DNA of 48,484 nucleotides from an uncultured Prevotella sp. (GTDB lineage: Bacteria > Bacteroidota > Bacteroidia > Bacteroidales > Bacteroidaceae): NCBI RefSeq assembly GCF_937863835.1, contig NZ_CALMHT010000091.1, forward strand, positions 1 to 48,484, in the 5' to 3' direction. The number at the start of each line of letters is the position of its first letter. The first letter of the stretch is position 1. The notes beneath the pieces are model-generated. The model made no database searches. It was given only the letters and a program-made list of their open reading frames with translations, and was not told the DNA's origin. The position numbers and the translations under genes are program-made. Below, piece by piece: positions 7,247 to 15,863 of this stretch.

Positions 7247-10060
7247 TTATTTTTGAGGCATCATAACCACTTCTACGCGATTGTTTGCCTTCAGCAACTC
7301 TTTCACAAATGCACTGATGCTCTCTGGTGTCTGGGCTTTGATCACATCTTTGTATGTGGTATAAAAATCCAGTCCGTATTTCCTGTATATGTCTATGATG
7401 CCACTCCAATAATCATTGGTCTTGAAAGAGTCGTCTGCATTCTTAAGCATATATTCCTTTACCTTGGCAAGCATGGCAGGGTCGCATTTCTCTGTCAGAC
7501 CAGGCACTTCTGTACGCATGATGGCAAGAGCGGTGTCGCACTTCTCAGGCTTCATAGGACAAGAAGCATATAAGATGGTGGTCGTGTATCCGTCTTCTGC
7601 ATGACTGATATCTCCGGCTGCACCGGCATAATAAGCTGCACTGGCATCTTCACGTATCTTCTTGTTATATATCATATCCAATATCTGTCCGGCGACATCC
7701 ACTTTTACTGCGTTTTCGAGCGTATAGGGCATCTTGTCATTTTTCCAGACCATCACGGCACTGGCTTTTGGCGTTTCCATCTTTCTACAGAATTGGTTGA
7801 CGACAATACCGTCTGCCGTGTTATTTACCCTATGTCCCTTTTCAATCTTTTTCTGTACCGGCAGGGATGCGATATACTGTTCGAGCAACGGACGAATCGA
7901 ATCTTCCTCGAAATTACCTATTATTGTAAATGTATAAGCGGCGGCATTGGCTGTACGTTCTTTCGCTATCTCCAATATTCGGTCGTAATTGATACTCTTT
8001 ATATCCTTTACTTCCAATGATCTGAAACGCGGATTATGCATATAACGGGTATAGGTCAGGGAATCCGAGAATGCGTTATCAGGACTCAGGGCTCTGTTTT
8101 TCAGTACTATTTGATAAGAATTCATCAGATTATCATAAGATTCCTGATCTTTGTTGATATGCGTAAAATACAAGTAAACCAATTGGAACATTGTTTCAAC
8201 ATCTTTGGGTGTAGAACTGCCGCTGATCTGTTCGTACATCGTCGTCATCCACATACTTGCACTGGCTATTTTACCTGCAAGAGCCTTGGGGAGCTCATTA
8301 TGTTTGAAATTGCCTAGTCCACTGGCATTTATCACATCTTTGAAGGCTTCTAGATTGACATAATCTTTCTCGCCGTACAAACTGCTGCCTCCTTGGCCTT
8401 CTGCCGACAGTCTTACTTCGTCTTTCTTGAAATCTGTCTTCTTCAATATTACTTTTACTCCGTTGGAAAGTATCAGTTCTTTATAGTCAAATTTCTTATT
8501 TACGGTTTCCTTCTTGATTTTTCCTTTCTTCGGCATATCCTTTATAAGAGGTTCGTTTTTGACATTGTCGACATAAGGGGTCAGTTCCTCTGCACGGGCT
8601 TCATCAATCGCTTTTTTAAGAGTCACCTCTGTAGGATATACATTACCTTCTTTCTCATTATTGAAGTTAACCACGACCATATTTGTATCTGACACCGACA
8701 CCATGACACGCATAGCCTCATTGATAGCTTCTATAGGTATCACGGGTACCATTTGTTTCAGAGTGGCATAATAATAGTCTATGGACGGTATCGGTTCATT
8801 ATCTAGGAAATGATTTTTATACTCTTCATAGAACTGGGAATTCTCACGTTTATCACGGTTACTGTACATTTTATCCAAACCGCTGAGCATATCTGCTTTT
8901 GCCCTGCTGTATTCGGTTGGGGTGAAACCAAACTTTGCAGCTCTTGTCGCCTCTCTAAGCATCACCTTTAGCGATTCCTCTATTTTTCCGTCTTTGGGCT
9001 GTGCCTGTAGAGTAAATGCATCTTTGGTTTTCGAAATGATATAACTGTCATCCCATGCATAAGCTGAGACGAAAGGACTTTCGGGTTTATTGACATATTC
9101 TCTGAAACGGTCGTTCAACATAGACAAAGCGGTCTGTTTAACATACTCTTCGAGCATATAGTCGAGTGTCGTTTTCATTGAGTCGGGCACGGCAGCATGC
9201 TTAAACATCAGTTCTATGCTATTTCTTTCTTGCTCTTTGTCTTTATCAATTACGAATATCGGTGTGTTATTGTCCGGCACCTGCTCGTCTACGACCTTGG
9301 CAGCACCGGGTTGTGACTTGATACCGCCAAACAGTTTCTTAATCTCGGCCTCCACATGATTAACATCCACATCGCCGACGATGATAATACCTTGATTGTC
9401 GGGACGGTACCATTTCTCATAATAATCGCGCAACGCCTTGGGTTTGAAATTGTCCACCACACTCATTAGTCCGATAGGCATACGCAGTCCGTACTTACTA
9501 CCTGGATAGAGTTTGGGCAAGTCACGTTCAAGCATACGCATATATGCTTTTGTACGCAGACGCCATTCTTCATGGATTACACCTCTTTCTTTGTCTATCT
9601 CCTGAGGGTCAAGTGTCAAGCCATCGGCCCAGTCGCTTAATATCAGCAGACAAGAGTCGAGTGCCGATTGTCGCGTCGTGGGTACATTGGATATGTTATA
9701 GACCGTCTGATCGGTAGATGTATACGCATTGAGGTCTCCTCCATACTGCACACCGATACTTTCACAATACTTTACGAGAGCATCGCTCTTGAAATGTTTG
9801 GTACCGTTGAAACACATGTGTTCAAGAAAATGAGCCAGTCCGCGCTGGTTCTCATCTTCCTGTATGGAACCTACCTTCTGTGCTATATAGAAATCGGCAC
9901 GATGTTCGGGCCAGTTATTATAGCGGATATAATATGTTAAACCATTAGGGAGCTTGCCTATACGTACTGCCGTATCTATAGGTATTACGGGCATCTTCTG
10001 CGCCAACACTTGTCCTGCTACAAAAAGCAAGACCAACATGAACAACTGTTTCAGTTTCAT
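7247..10060 (-). CDS. M16 family zinc metallopeptidase (pitrilysin-like), exported
   Basis: A 937-residue protein with a signal peptide (MKLKQLFMLVLLFVAGQVLA, cleavage before QK) and two M16 halves. The N-terminal half has the inverted zinc motif HXXEH as HFLEH (residues 77-81), with the third ligand Glu expected in the ERGVIHEEWR region near residue 150. The second half begins around residue 520 (ELILSNGVKVILKKTDF) and lacks HXXEH, as is normal for the inactive half. This is the M16 subfamily often annotated as an insulinase-like zinc protease in Bacteroidetes, likely periplasmic and degrading peptides. It has its own promoter and stands alone between xerD and metK. Confidence 0.94.
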   Translation of the reverse strand: MKLKQLFMLVLLFVAGQVLAQKMPVIPIDTAVRIGKLPNGLTYYIRYNNWPEHRADFYIAQKVGSIQEDENQRGLAHFLEHMCFNGTKHFKSDALVKYCESIGVQYGGDLNAYTSTDQTVYNISNVPTTRQSALDSCLLILSDWADGLTLDPQEIDKERGVIHEEWRLRTKAYMRMLERDLPKLYPGSKYGLRMPIGLMSVVDNFKPKALRDYYEKWYRPDNQGIIIVGDVDVNHVEAEIKKLFGGIKSQPGAAKVVDEQVPDNNTPIFVIDKDKEQERNSIELMFKHAAVPDSMKTTLDYMLEEYVKQTALSMLNDRFREYVNKPESPFVSAYAWDDSYIISKTKDAFTLQAQPKDGKIEESLKVMLREATRAAKFGFTPTEYSRAKADMLSGLDKMYSNRDKRENSQFYEEYKNHFLDNEPIPSIDYYYATLKQMVPVIPIEAINEAMRVMVSVSDTNMVVVNFNNEKEGNVYPTEVTLKKAIDEARAEELTPYVDNVKNEPLIKDMPKKGKIKKETVNKKFDYKELILSNGVKVILKKTDFKKDEVRLSAEGQGGSSLYGEKDYVNLEAFKDVINASGLGNFKHNELPKALAGKIASASMWMTTMYEQISGSSTPKDVETMFQLVYLYFTHINKDQESYDNLMNSYQIVLKNRALSPDNAFSDSLTYTRYMHNPRFRSLEVKDIKSINYDRILEIAKERTANAAAYTFTIIGNFEEDSIRPLLEQYIASLPVQKKIEKGHRVNNTADGIVVNQFCRKMETPKASAVMVWKNDKMPYTLENAVKVDVAGQILDMIYNKKIREDASAAYYAGAAGDISHAEDGYTTTILYASCPMKPEKCDTALAIMRTEVPGLTEKCDPAMLAKVKEYMLKNADDSFKTNDYWSGIIDIYRKYGLDFYTTYKDVIKAQTPESISAFVKELLKANNRVEVVMMPQK

Positions 10061-10087
10061 TTGTTTGAGTTTTTAGTGATAATGCTG

Positions 10088-10118
10088 CAAAGGTAACATA
10101 AATATTATTATCTTGCAA
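10088..10118 (-). promoter_or_regulatory. Promoter of the M16 peptidase gene
   Basis: Minus-strand TTG (10118-10116), a 20-bp spacer and TACCTTTG (10095-10088), about 28 bp upstream of the ATG at 10060. The -33 element lies just past the xerD stop. Confidence 0.7.
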
Positions 10119-10124
10119 CATTTT

Positions 10125-11045
10125 TCAATGTTCATTCTTTATATTACGCGGATGGTGCAATAATATTTCATCTCTGAGCCGCGTCGTATCTATGTGGGTA
10201 TAAATCTCTGTCGTACCTATACTCTCGTGACCTAACATTGCCTGGATCGCTCTTAGGTCGGCACCGCCCTCCAACAAGGCTGTAGCGAATGAATGGCGGA
10301 AAGTGTGTGGACTGATTGTCTTTTTTATTCCAGCTATCTCTGCCTGATTTTTTATCATGATCAGTATCATGGTGCGGGTAAGATGAGCACCACGACGATT
10401 CAGGAACACATAATCCTGTTCTTCTGGTTTGATCTTCATAAGATTACGGTCCAAGAACCAATATTTTATTTCATCGATGGCCCGCTGCGATATTGGTACA
10501 AGTCGTTCTTTCCGGCCCTTACCTATGATTCTTACAAACTTTTCTTCTATATACAAATCTGATAATTTGAAGTTTACCAATTCACTAACCCGCATACCGC
10601 AACTGAACAGGACTTCGATGATGGCTTTATTACGTTGGCCCAACGGATCGGAGAGGTCGATGCTGTTTTCTATCATGTCCACTTCTGCCGTGGAAAGTAC
10701 TTCCGGAAGATGCTCTCCTATCTGTGGAGACTCGAGCAGTTCGGTGGGATCATCCTTTACATACCCATCTATCTGAAGAAAATGATAGAACCTGCGGATG
10801 CCACTAAGTATCCGGCATTGAGAACGAGGGTGAATGCCGACATCGTGCAATCCCGCTGCGAAATGGCGAAGGTTTTCCAGTTTGACTTCCGTCGGTTCTA
10901 TACCTTCGCGTTGCAGATAGTCAAGGAGCTTCTGCAAATCCCTTAAATAGGCATCGAGCGTATTGGGCGAATAATTCCGTTCCAATTTCAAGTATCTGCA
11001 ATACTCACGGACGACATTCGTTCCACTTTTCTTGTCGTTTTCCAT
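10125..11045 (-). CDS. xerD: Tyrosine recombinase XerD
   Basis: This 306-residue XerC/D-family recombinase acts at the chromosome dimer resolution site dif. It has an N-terminal SAM-like core-binding domain (YCRYLKLERNYSPNTLDAYLRDL) and a catalytic domain with Arg in GMRVSELVNF, the HTFRHSFAT box, the LGHES box, and the nucleophile Tyr in TTEIYTHID. Length and all catalytic residues are normal. In contrast to the broken recombinase at the left edge, it is intact and chromosomal. It is divergent from aroQ; a minus-strand TATATTTG at 11073-11066 is a likely -7 box. Confidence 0.95.
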   Translation of the reverse strand: MENDKKSGTNVVREYCRYLKLERNYSPNTLDAYLRDLQKLLDYLQREGIEPTEVKLENLRHFAAGLHDVGIHPRSQCRILSGIRRFYHFLQIDGYVKDDPTELLESPQIGEHLPEVLSTAEVDMIENSIDLSDPLGQRNKAIIEVLFSCGMRVSELVNFKLSDLYIEEKFVRIIGKGRKERLVPISQRAIDEIKYWFLDRNLMKIKPEEQDYVFLNRRGAHLTRTMILIMIKNQAEIAGIKKTISPHTFRHSFATALLEGGADLRAIQAMLGHESIGTTEIYTHIDTTRLRDEILLHHPRNIKNEH

Positions 11046-11062
11046 TATTTTTATTAATTTTG
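11032..11062 (+). promoter_or_regulatory. Promoter of aroQ
   Basis: TTG (11032-11034), a 20-bp spacer and TAATTTTG (11055-11062) precede the aroQ ATG at 11091. The minus-strand xerD -7 box (TATATTTG, 11073-11066) is only a few bases away, so the two divergent promoters are interleaved. Confidence 0.65.
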
Positions 11063-11090
11063 CAGCAAATATAACAAATTATTCTGAGAT

Positions 11091-11528
11091 ATGAAAATAC
11101 TTATCGTTAACGGACCGAATTTGAATCTTCTTGGTGTACGTGAACCAGGGATATATGGCAACAATTCTTTTGAGACTTACCTGCCTGTTCTTCGCAGTCA
11201 ATATCCGGACATTGATATAGAATATTATCAAAGTAATATCGAAGGTGAACTGATTGACAAAATGCAGGAAGTGGGTTTCAGTTATGACGGTATTGTACTG
11301 AATGCCGGGGCATATACGCATACCAGCGTGGCTCTGCAGGATTGCATACGCAGTCTGAAAAGTCCCGTTGTCGAAGTGCATATTTCAAATGTGCATAAAC
11401 GAGAAGAGTTCCGCCACAAATCAATGATTTCCTGTGCATGTCTTGGAGTGATTTGTGGATTTGGGCTCGATTCTTACCGTTTGGCTATCGAAGGTATCAT
11501 CTCTAATGCGACCAGTAATAACAGATGA
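11091..11528 (+). CDS. aroQ: 3-dehydroquinate dehydratase, type II
   Basis: This 145-residue type II dehydroquinase acts in step 3 of the shikimate pathway (3-dehydroquinate to 3-dehydroshikimate). Signatures are GPNLNLLGVREPGIYG at residues 7-22 (with the catalytic Tyr), NAGAYTHTSVALQD around residues 75-88, and EVHISNVHKREEFRHKS, including the catalytic His region. Length is standard. Its stop overlaps the next gene's start by 4 bp, so translation is probably coupled. It is divergent from xerD. Confidence 0.97.
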   Translation: MKILIVNGPNLNLLGVREPGIYGNNSFETYLPVLRSQYPDIDIEYYQSNIEGELIDKMQEVGFSYDGIVLNAGAYTHTSVALQDCIRSLKSPVVEVHISNVHKREEFRHKSMISCACLGVICGFGLDSYRLAIEGIISNATSNNR

Positions 11529-12163
11529 CGGAATCTGAACAGCTCGACAATTATATCCTTCAGCATATAGATGCGGAAGGGGATTATCTATACAGACTTT
11601 ATCGTGCCACCAATATCCATCTTCTTCGTGGAAGGATGGCCAGTGGACATCTCCAAGGCAGATTGCTCAAGATGCTTGTAGAGATGATTCGTCCACAGAA
11701 CATCCTTGAAGTGGGAACTTTCAGCGGCTACAGCGCTATCTGCATGGCAGAAGGGTTACCGGAGGGAGGAAAAGTGTATACATACGAGATCAATGACGAG
11801 CAAGAAGATTTCACCCGTCCATGGATAGAAGGGTCACCGGTGGCAGATAAGATAGAATTTATCATCGGTGATGCGATAACGGAGGCCCCCAAACTCGGTA
11901 TTTCTTTCGACATGGCTTTTATAGACGGAGATAAACGTACGTACCTGGCTACTTATGAGATGGCAATGAATGTAGTTCGTGATGGCGGTTTTATTCTTGC
12001 CGACAACACATTATGGGACGGACATGTACTGGAAGTACCTAAGAACAGTGACGGTCAGACCCGAGGCATCGAAGACTTTAATGATTATATCGCTAAAGAT
12101 GCCAGAGTGGAAAGAGTGATTCTTCCTCTTCGTGACGGACTTACACTTATCAGAAAAAAATGA
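11525..12163 (+). CDS. Class I SAM-dependent O-methyltransferase
   Basis: A 212-residue member of the O-methyltransferase family 3 (catechol/caffeoyl-CoA O-methyltransferase-like). The SAM-binding motif is ILEVGTFSGYSAICMAEGL (about residues 58-76), followed by VYTYEINDEQ with the acidic ribose-binding residue. The metal/catalytic region is FIDGDKRTYLATYEMA, then ADNTLWDGHV. Such enzymes usually use Mg2+ and a catechol-like acceptor; the substrate here is unknown. It overlaps aroQ by 4 bp. In related genomes I recall a pyruvate kinase gene between these two; none is present here. Confidence 0.92.
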   Translation: MTESEQLDNYILQHIDAEGDYLYRLYRATNIHLLRGRMASGHLQGRLLKMLVEMIRPQNILEVGTFSGYSAICMAEGLPEGGKVYTYEINDEQEDFTRPWIEGSPVADKIEFIIGDAITEAPKLGISFDMAFIDGDKRTYLATYEMAMNVVRDGGFILADNTLWDGHVLEVPKNSDGQTRGIEDFNDYIAKDARVERVILPLRDGLTLIRKK

Positions 12164-12202
12164 CTCTATAAAGAATACATTTCCAACAAAAATCGACCTT
12201 TC

Positions 12203-12234
12203 TTTGCTGAATTGAAAAAATAGATGTAATTTTG
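12203..12234 (+). promoter_or_regulatory. Promoter of rbfA
   Basis: TTTG (12203-12206), a 20-bp spacer and TAATTTTG (12227-12234), 21 bp before the rbfA ATG at 12256. It separates rbfA and the permease gene from the aroQ unit. Confidence 0.75.
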
Positions 12235-12255
12235 CATTAAATAAGAAAAAAGATT

Positions 12256-12612
12256 ATGCAAGAAACAAGACAAAACAAGATATCAAGACTGCTACAAAAA
12301 GAACTTAGTGTTATTTTTCAACAGCAGACACGTATGATGCATGGTGTTATGGTTTCCGTAACACGCGTACGCATCAGTCCCGACTTAAGTATATGCACTG
12401 CCTACCTTAGCATCTTCCCTTCCGACAAGAGCGATGAAATGCTAAAGAACGTAACTGCCAATGAAAAGACGATCCGTTACGAATTAGGTACACGCGTGCG
12501 CCATCAGTTGCGCATCATACCGGAACTCAGATTCTTCATAGACGATTCGCTCGACTATATTGAACACATTGACAGTCTACTCAAAAAAGACGAAAAAGAA
12601 GAAGATAAATAA
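12256..12612 (+). CDS. rbfA: 30S ribosome-binding factor A
   Basis: This 118-residue RbfA, a KH-type 30S maturation factor, is needed for 16S rRNA 5'-end processing and cold growth. The N-terminus RQNKISRLLQKELSVIFQ matches the family, followed by VSVTRVRISPDLSICTAYLSIFP and the C-terminal helix region LRFFIDDSLDYIEHIDSLL. It is slightly shorter than proteobacterial RbfA, as usual for Bacteroidetes. The stop overlaps the next start by 1 bp (TAATG). Confidence 0.95.
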   Translation: MQETRQNKISRLLQKELSVIFQQQTRMMHGVMVSVTRVRISPDLSICTAYLSIFPSDKSDEMLKNVTANEKTIRYELGTRVRHQLRIIPELRFFIDDSLDYIEHIDSLLKKDEKEEDK

Positions 12613-13847
12613 TGAACTTCCCGTTCTACATTGCCCGACGTTATCTGTTCTCTAGAAAGAGTACTCACGTTATTAATATTATCAGCGGCATCTCTGTCGT
12701 GGGTGTGGCCGTTGCCACAATGGCATTAGTGGTAACACTGAGTGTCTTCAACGGCTTTCAGGATTTAGTAGCTTCGTTTTTCACTAATTTCGACCCACAA
12801 ATCAAAGTTGCACCGATACAGGGTAAAAGTGCCCCGTCCGACGATCCGATTCTGACGAAGATAAAACATCTTCCGGATATAGATGTTGCCACCGAAAGCG
12901 TAGAAGACCAGGCCTTAGCCATATATGGTGAAAGACAAGCCATGATTACCATCAAGGGTGTAGATGACAACTTTTCAAGTCTCACTCATATTAATGATAT
13001 ATTGTACGGAGACGGACATTTTGAACTTCATGCTGCCGACCTCAACTATGGTGTAGTAGGTATAGGACTAGCTGATGATTTAGGGACTGGTGTAGAATTT
13101 AAGAATACAATTAAGATTTATGCTCCGAAACGTGAGGGTCAACTGGATATGGCCAATCCTACAGATGGTTTCGTAGAAGATGATTTGTATTCGCCAGGTG
13201 TGCTTTTTTCTGTAAGACAAGCAAAATACGATAGGAATTATATCATAACATCTATTTCTTTCGCACGAAATTTGTTCGGCCAACAAGGTATGCTTACATC
13301 ATTGGAACTGAGACTGAAACCCGGTTCTGATTTTGAGGCGGTAAAAAAGGAAATTCAACAAATCGCCGGAAATAAATATAGTGTCAAAGACCGTTATGAA
13401 CAGCAGGAAGATACGTTCAAAATCATGCAGATAGAGAAGTTTATCGCATACATCTTCCTTACTTTCATTCTCATGGTTGCCTGTTTTAATATCATCGGCA
13501 GTCTGTCCATGCTTATCATTGACAAGAAAGATGACGTGGTGACACTACGAAACTTGGGAGCCAATGACCACCAGATCATTAGAATATTCCTGTTTGAAGG
13601 TAGAATGATATCTACGATAGGTGCTATTATCGGTATCGGTATCGGTTTGCTGCTTTGTTGGATACAGCAAACGTACGGCATTGTGGCATTGGGTGAGTCA
13701 AGCGGAAGTTTTGTAATCAACGCCTACCCTGTCAGTGTACACCCTACAGATATTATTCTGATCTTTGCCACCGTGGTCATTGTGGGCTATCTTGCAGTTT
13801 GGTATCCCGTAAGATACCTAAGCAAGCGATTACTTAGTCAAGATTAA
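12612..13847 (+). CDS. FtsX/LolE-type ABC transporter permease
   Basis: A 411-residue permease with the MacB/LolC/E architecture. There is one N-terminal membrane helix after the FPFYIARRYLFSRKSTHVINIISG signature (split here only by length), a large periplasmic domain (about residues 45-260), and three C-terminal helices of the FtsX domain (AYIFLTFILMVACFNIIGSLS, IISTIGAIIGIGIGLLL-like, and IILIFATVVIVGYLAVW). It probably helps extract lipoproteins from the inner membrane with an ATPase encoded elsewhere. It is translationally coupled to rbfA. Its last 14 bp overlap the 3' end of murI on the other strand. Confidence 0.9.
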   Translation: MNFPFYIARRYLFSRKSTHVINIISGISVVGVAVATMALVVTLSVFNGFQDLVASFFTNFDPQIKVAPIQGKSAPSDDPILTKIKHLPDIDVATESVEDQALAIYGERQAMITIKGVDDNFSSLTHINDILYGDGHFELHAADLNYGVVGIGLADDLGTGVEFKNTIKIYAPKREGQLDMANPTDGFVEDDLYSPGVLFSVRQAKYDRNYIITSISFARNLFGQQGMLTSLELRLKPGSDFEAVKKEIQQIAGNKYSVKDRYEQQEDTFKIMQIEKFIAYIFLTFILMVACFNIIGSLSMLIIDKKDDVVTLRNLGANDHQIIRIFLFEGRMISTIGAIIGIGIGLLLCWIQQTYGIVALGESSGSFVINAYPVSVHPTDIILIFATVVIVGYLAVWYPVRYLSKRLLSQD

Positions 13848-14670
13848 TATTCTCGACCTCTATACTTTCGTGTAGAAATACTTGTGCAGACTCCTTGAAC
13901 TTCTCTGGGCTTTCCGTCGTAAGATAGCGACATGAACCTTTCTTGGTACACATCTCCTCAATAGACGGATGACGCTTAAAATAGTCTTTCAGACTATTAG
14001 CCACATATTCGCCCTGTGGTATGATAGACACACCTTTAGGCACATATTTGATAATTTTATTGAGCAGTAATGGGTAATGCGTGCAACCAAGGATGATAGA
14101 ATCAATCTCAGGGTCTTTCCGCATCAGATTGTTGATACGCTTCTTCACAAAATAATCAGCTCCGGGACTATCAAACTCATAATTTTCGACCAACGGAGCC
14201 CACATCGGGCATGGCTCGCCAGAAACCTTAATATCCGGATATAATTTGTTTATCTCCAACGGATAACTGTTACTCTTAATTGTTCCCGGTGTTGCCACAA
14301 TACCTACATGACGACTGTGCGTGATATTACCTATACACTCGGCAGTAGGTCGTATGATACCCAAAACTCTGCGTTCCGGGTCTATCTGCGGTAGGTCGTT
14401 CTGCTGAATAGTGCGGAGAGCTTTAGCTGACGCTGTGTTACAGCCAAGAATAACGAGATGGCAGCCCATCTCAAAAAGTTTCATGACAGCCTCACGGGTA
14501 AACTGATATACGACATCAAAAGACCTGGTTCCATAAGGAGCTCGGGCATTATCACCCAAATAAAGGTAATCATACTTAGGCAGAATCTGACGCATCTGAT
14601 GCAGTATTGTCAGACCTCCGTAACCTGAATCAAAAACACCTATAGGTCCTGGTTCTTGTGATAGTTTCAT
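13834..14670 (-). CDS. murI: Glutamate racemase
   Basis: This 278-residue racemase makes D-glutamate for peptidoglycan. All family boxes are present: GVFDSGYGGLTILHQM (residues 11-26, first acid/base region), ILGCNTASAKALR with the first catalytic Cys near residue 77, and ILGCTHYPLLLNK with the second catalytic Cys near residue 194. It is the last gene of the envelope run, starting 4 bp inside ompH-1. Its 3' end overlaps the convergent permease gene by 14 bp, and no terminator hairpin separates them. Confidence 0.96.
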   Translation of the reverse strand: MKLSQEPGPIGVFDSGYGGLTILHQMRQILPKYDYLYLGDNARAPYGTRSFDVVYQFTREAVMKLFEMGCHLVILGCNTASAKALRTIQQNDLPQIDPERRVLGIIRPTAECIGNITHSRHVGIVATPGTIKSNSYPLEINKLYPDIKVSGEPCPMWAPLVENYEFDSPGADYFVKKRINNLMRKDPEIDSIILGCTHYPLLLNKIIKYVPKGVSIIPQGEYVANSLKDYFKRHPSIEEMCTKKGSCRYLTTESPEKFKESAQVFLHESIEVENINLD

Positions 14671-15170
14671 TTCAATCTGTCTTTTACTATTGTATTGATG
14701 TCCTCACCTAAAGTTGAATCGATATACGGACAAGATTTATTGTCTGTATTGATAATAAAAGCATATCCACGCTCCTTGCCTATCGTTCTGACTATGGAAT
14801 CCAATTTATCATATACCGGGGCGAAAGTATCTTTTTCTGCAGCACTCAACATTTTTTTCGACTCTTCTTTGAATGCGACATTTTTATCCATCAACTCTTG
14901 CAGTTCAGCCTGACGTTTCTCAAGAATATTCTGAGGGAAATCTTTCTGTCCTTCAAGAAAATCTTCGTATTTTTTATTGAACTCATCCTCAACACGTTTG
15001 GCTTCTGCATCATAACGGTTTTTCAAATCACTTATATTCTTATTAGCTATAACATATTCCGGCATTGACTTAAATGCAGAATCATAACTAAAGAAACCAA
15101 ATTTTACTGCTTGGGCATTTGTTAACACCGGTAGTAAAAAGAATAATATTAACAGTAGATTTTTTTTCAT
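14667..15170 (-). CDS. OmpH/Skp-family periplasmic chaperone (copy 1)
   Basis: A 167-residue Skp-like protein with a signal peptide (KKNLLLILFFLLPVLTNA, cleavage before QA). The body starts VKFGFFSYDSAFKSMPEY, which is the OmpH start pattern. A long charged coiled-coil arm follows (DLKNRYDAEAKRVEDEFNKK onward), and the tail returns to the beta-body (GYAFIINTDN..CPYIDSTLGEDI). Skp trimers hold unfolded outer-membrane proteins on their way to BamA. It is the most divergent of the three copies, lies downstream of a strong hairpin, and overlaps murI by 4 bp. Confidence 0.9.
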   Translation of the reverse strand: MKKNLLLILFFLLPVLTNAQAVKFGFFSYDSAFKSMPEYVIANKNISDLKNRYDAEAKRVEDEFNKKYEDFLEGQKDFPQNILEKRQAELQELMDKNVAFKEESKKMLSAAEKDTFAPVYDKLDSIVRTIGKERGYAFIINTDNKSCPYIDSTLGEDINTIVKDRLK

Positions 15171-15221
15171 TATTGATACTCTAATTACTTATGTACACAT
15201 CTATTCCACCAAAAAAGACTT

Positions 15222-15262
15222 AAAGAGTATGTCAACCAATAATAATGGATGACATACTCTTT
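15222..15262 (-). terminator. Strong hairpin between ompH copies 2 and 1
   Basis: A perfect 13-bp inverted repeat (AAAGAGTATGTCA at 15222-15234 with TGACATACTCTTT at 15250-15262, 15-nt loop) lies in the only long gap (142 bp) of the envelope run. Read on the minus strand it is followed, after AAG, by TCTTTTTT. It may be a partial terminator or an RNA-processing/stability hairpin that lowers ompH-1 and murI relative to upstream genes. No consensus promoter follows it before ompH-1. Confidence 0.6.
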
Positions 15263-15312
15263 AGCGATATTTCTGCCTTATCCTTAATGAATAAGAAAAG
15301 CGAGAGGATTAA

Positions 15313-15816
15313 TTACTTAATACCCAACTTTGTCTTAACCTCAGCAGTAACATCTTTGCTCAATGTTGTGCTGATATATGGCAGAGAACCAGCTTGCATA
15401 ATGTATGTATATCCACCAGCTTGTCCGACAGCCTTGATGGCATCCATCATCTTAGTCTGTACAGGCGCCATCTTTTCCTGTTGTGCTTTCTGGAAAGCCT
15501 GGGCGTCGTCTTGCTGAGCCTGCTGATACTTCTGATACAATTGCTGAAGATCATCAGTGTGTCTTTTCTTGATATTTTCAGGCATCTTAGGATCTGCCTG
15601 TTCTGCCTTTTGATATTCTTCACCCTTCTTCTGAATCTCATCTTCCATAGACTTCAATTCATCTGTGTACTGTTTCTGCAATGCCTGCAAATCTGCTGTA
15701 GCCTTTGTGTATTCAGGCATTCCTTTCATTACTGTCTCGAGGTCTACATGTCCAAATTTCTGAGCAAACATAGTCAGAGGTGCGAACATAAAAAACAATA
15801 AAACTAACTTTTTCAT
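15313..15816 (-). CDS. OmpH/Skp-family periplasmic chaperone (copy 2)
   Basis: A 167-residue OmpH-family protein with signal peptide MKKLVLLFFMFAPLTMFA (cleavage before QK). It opens FGHVDLETVMKGMPEY, then has a Gln/Lys/Glu-rich coiled coil (about residues 40-125) and a C-terminal return, YTYIMQAGSLPYISTTLSKDV. The coiled-coil arm is notably Gln-rich (QQLYQKYQQAQQ). It lies 47 bp after copy 3 and ends about 50 bp before the hairpin. Confidence 0.93.
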   Translation of the reverse strand: MKKLVLLFFMFAPLTMFAQKFGHVDLETVMKGMPEYTKATADLQALQKQYTDELKSMEDEIQKKGEEYQKAEQADPKMPENIKKRHTDDLQQLYQKYQQAQQDDAQAFQKAQQEKMAPVQTKMMDAIKAVGQAGGYTYIMQAGSLPYISTTLSKDVTAEVKTKLGIK

Positions 15817-15863
15817 TTTTCTAAAAATATTAAATTGATTATTAATTATTATCTTATCTTTAT

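Noticed and set aside
10125..11045. Second mobile-element integrase
   Set aside because: Sequence and position (divergent from aroQ) fit housekeeping XerD; no attachment repeats or cargo are next to it.
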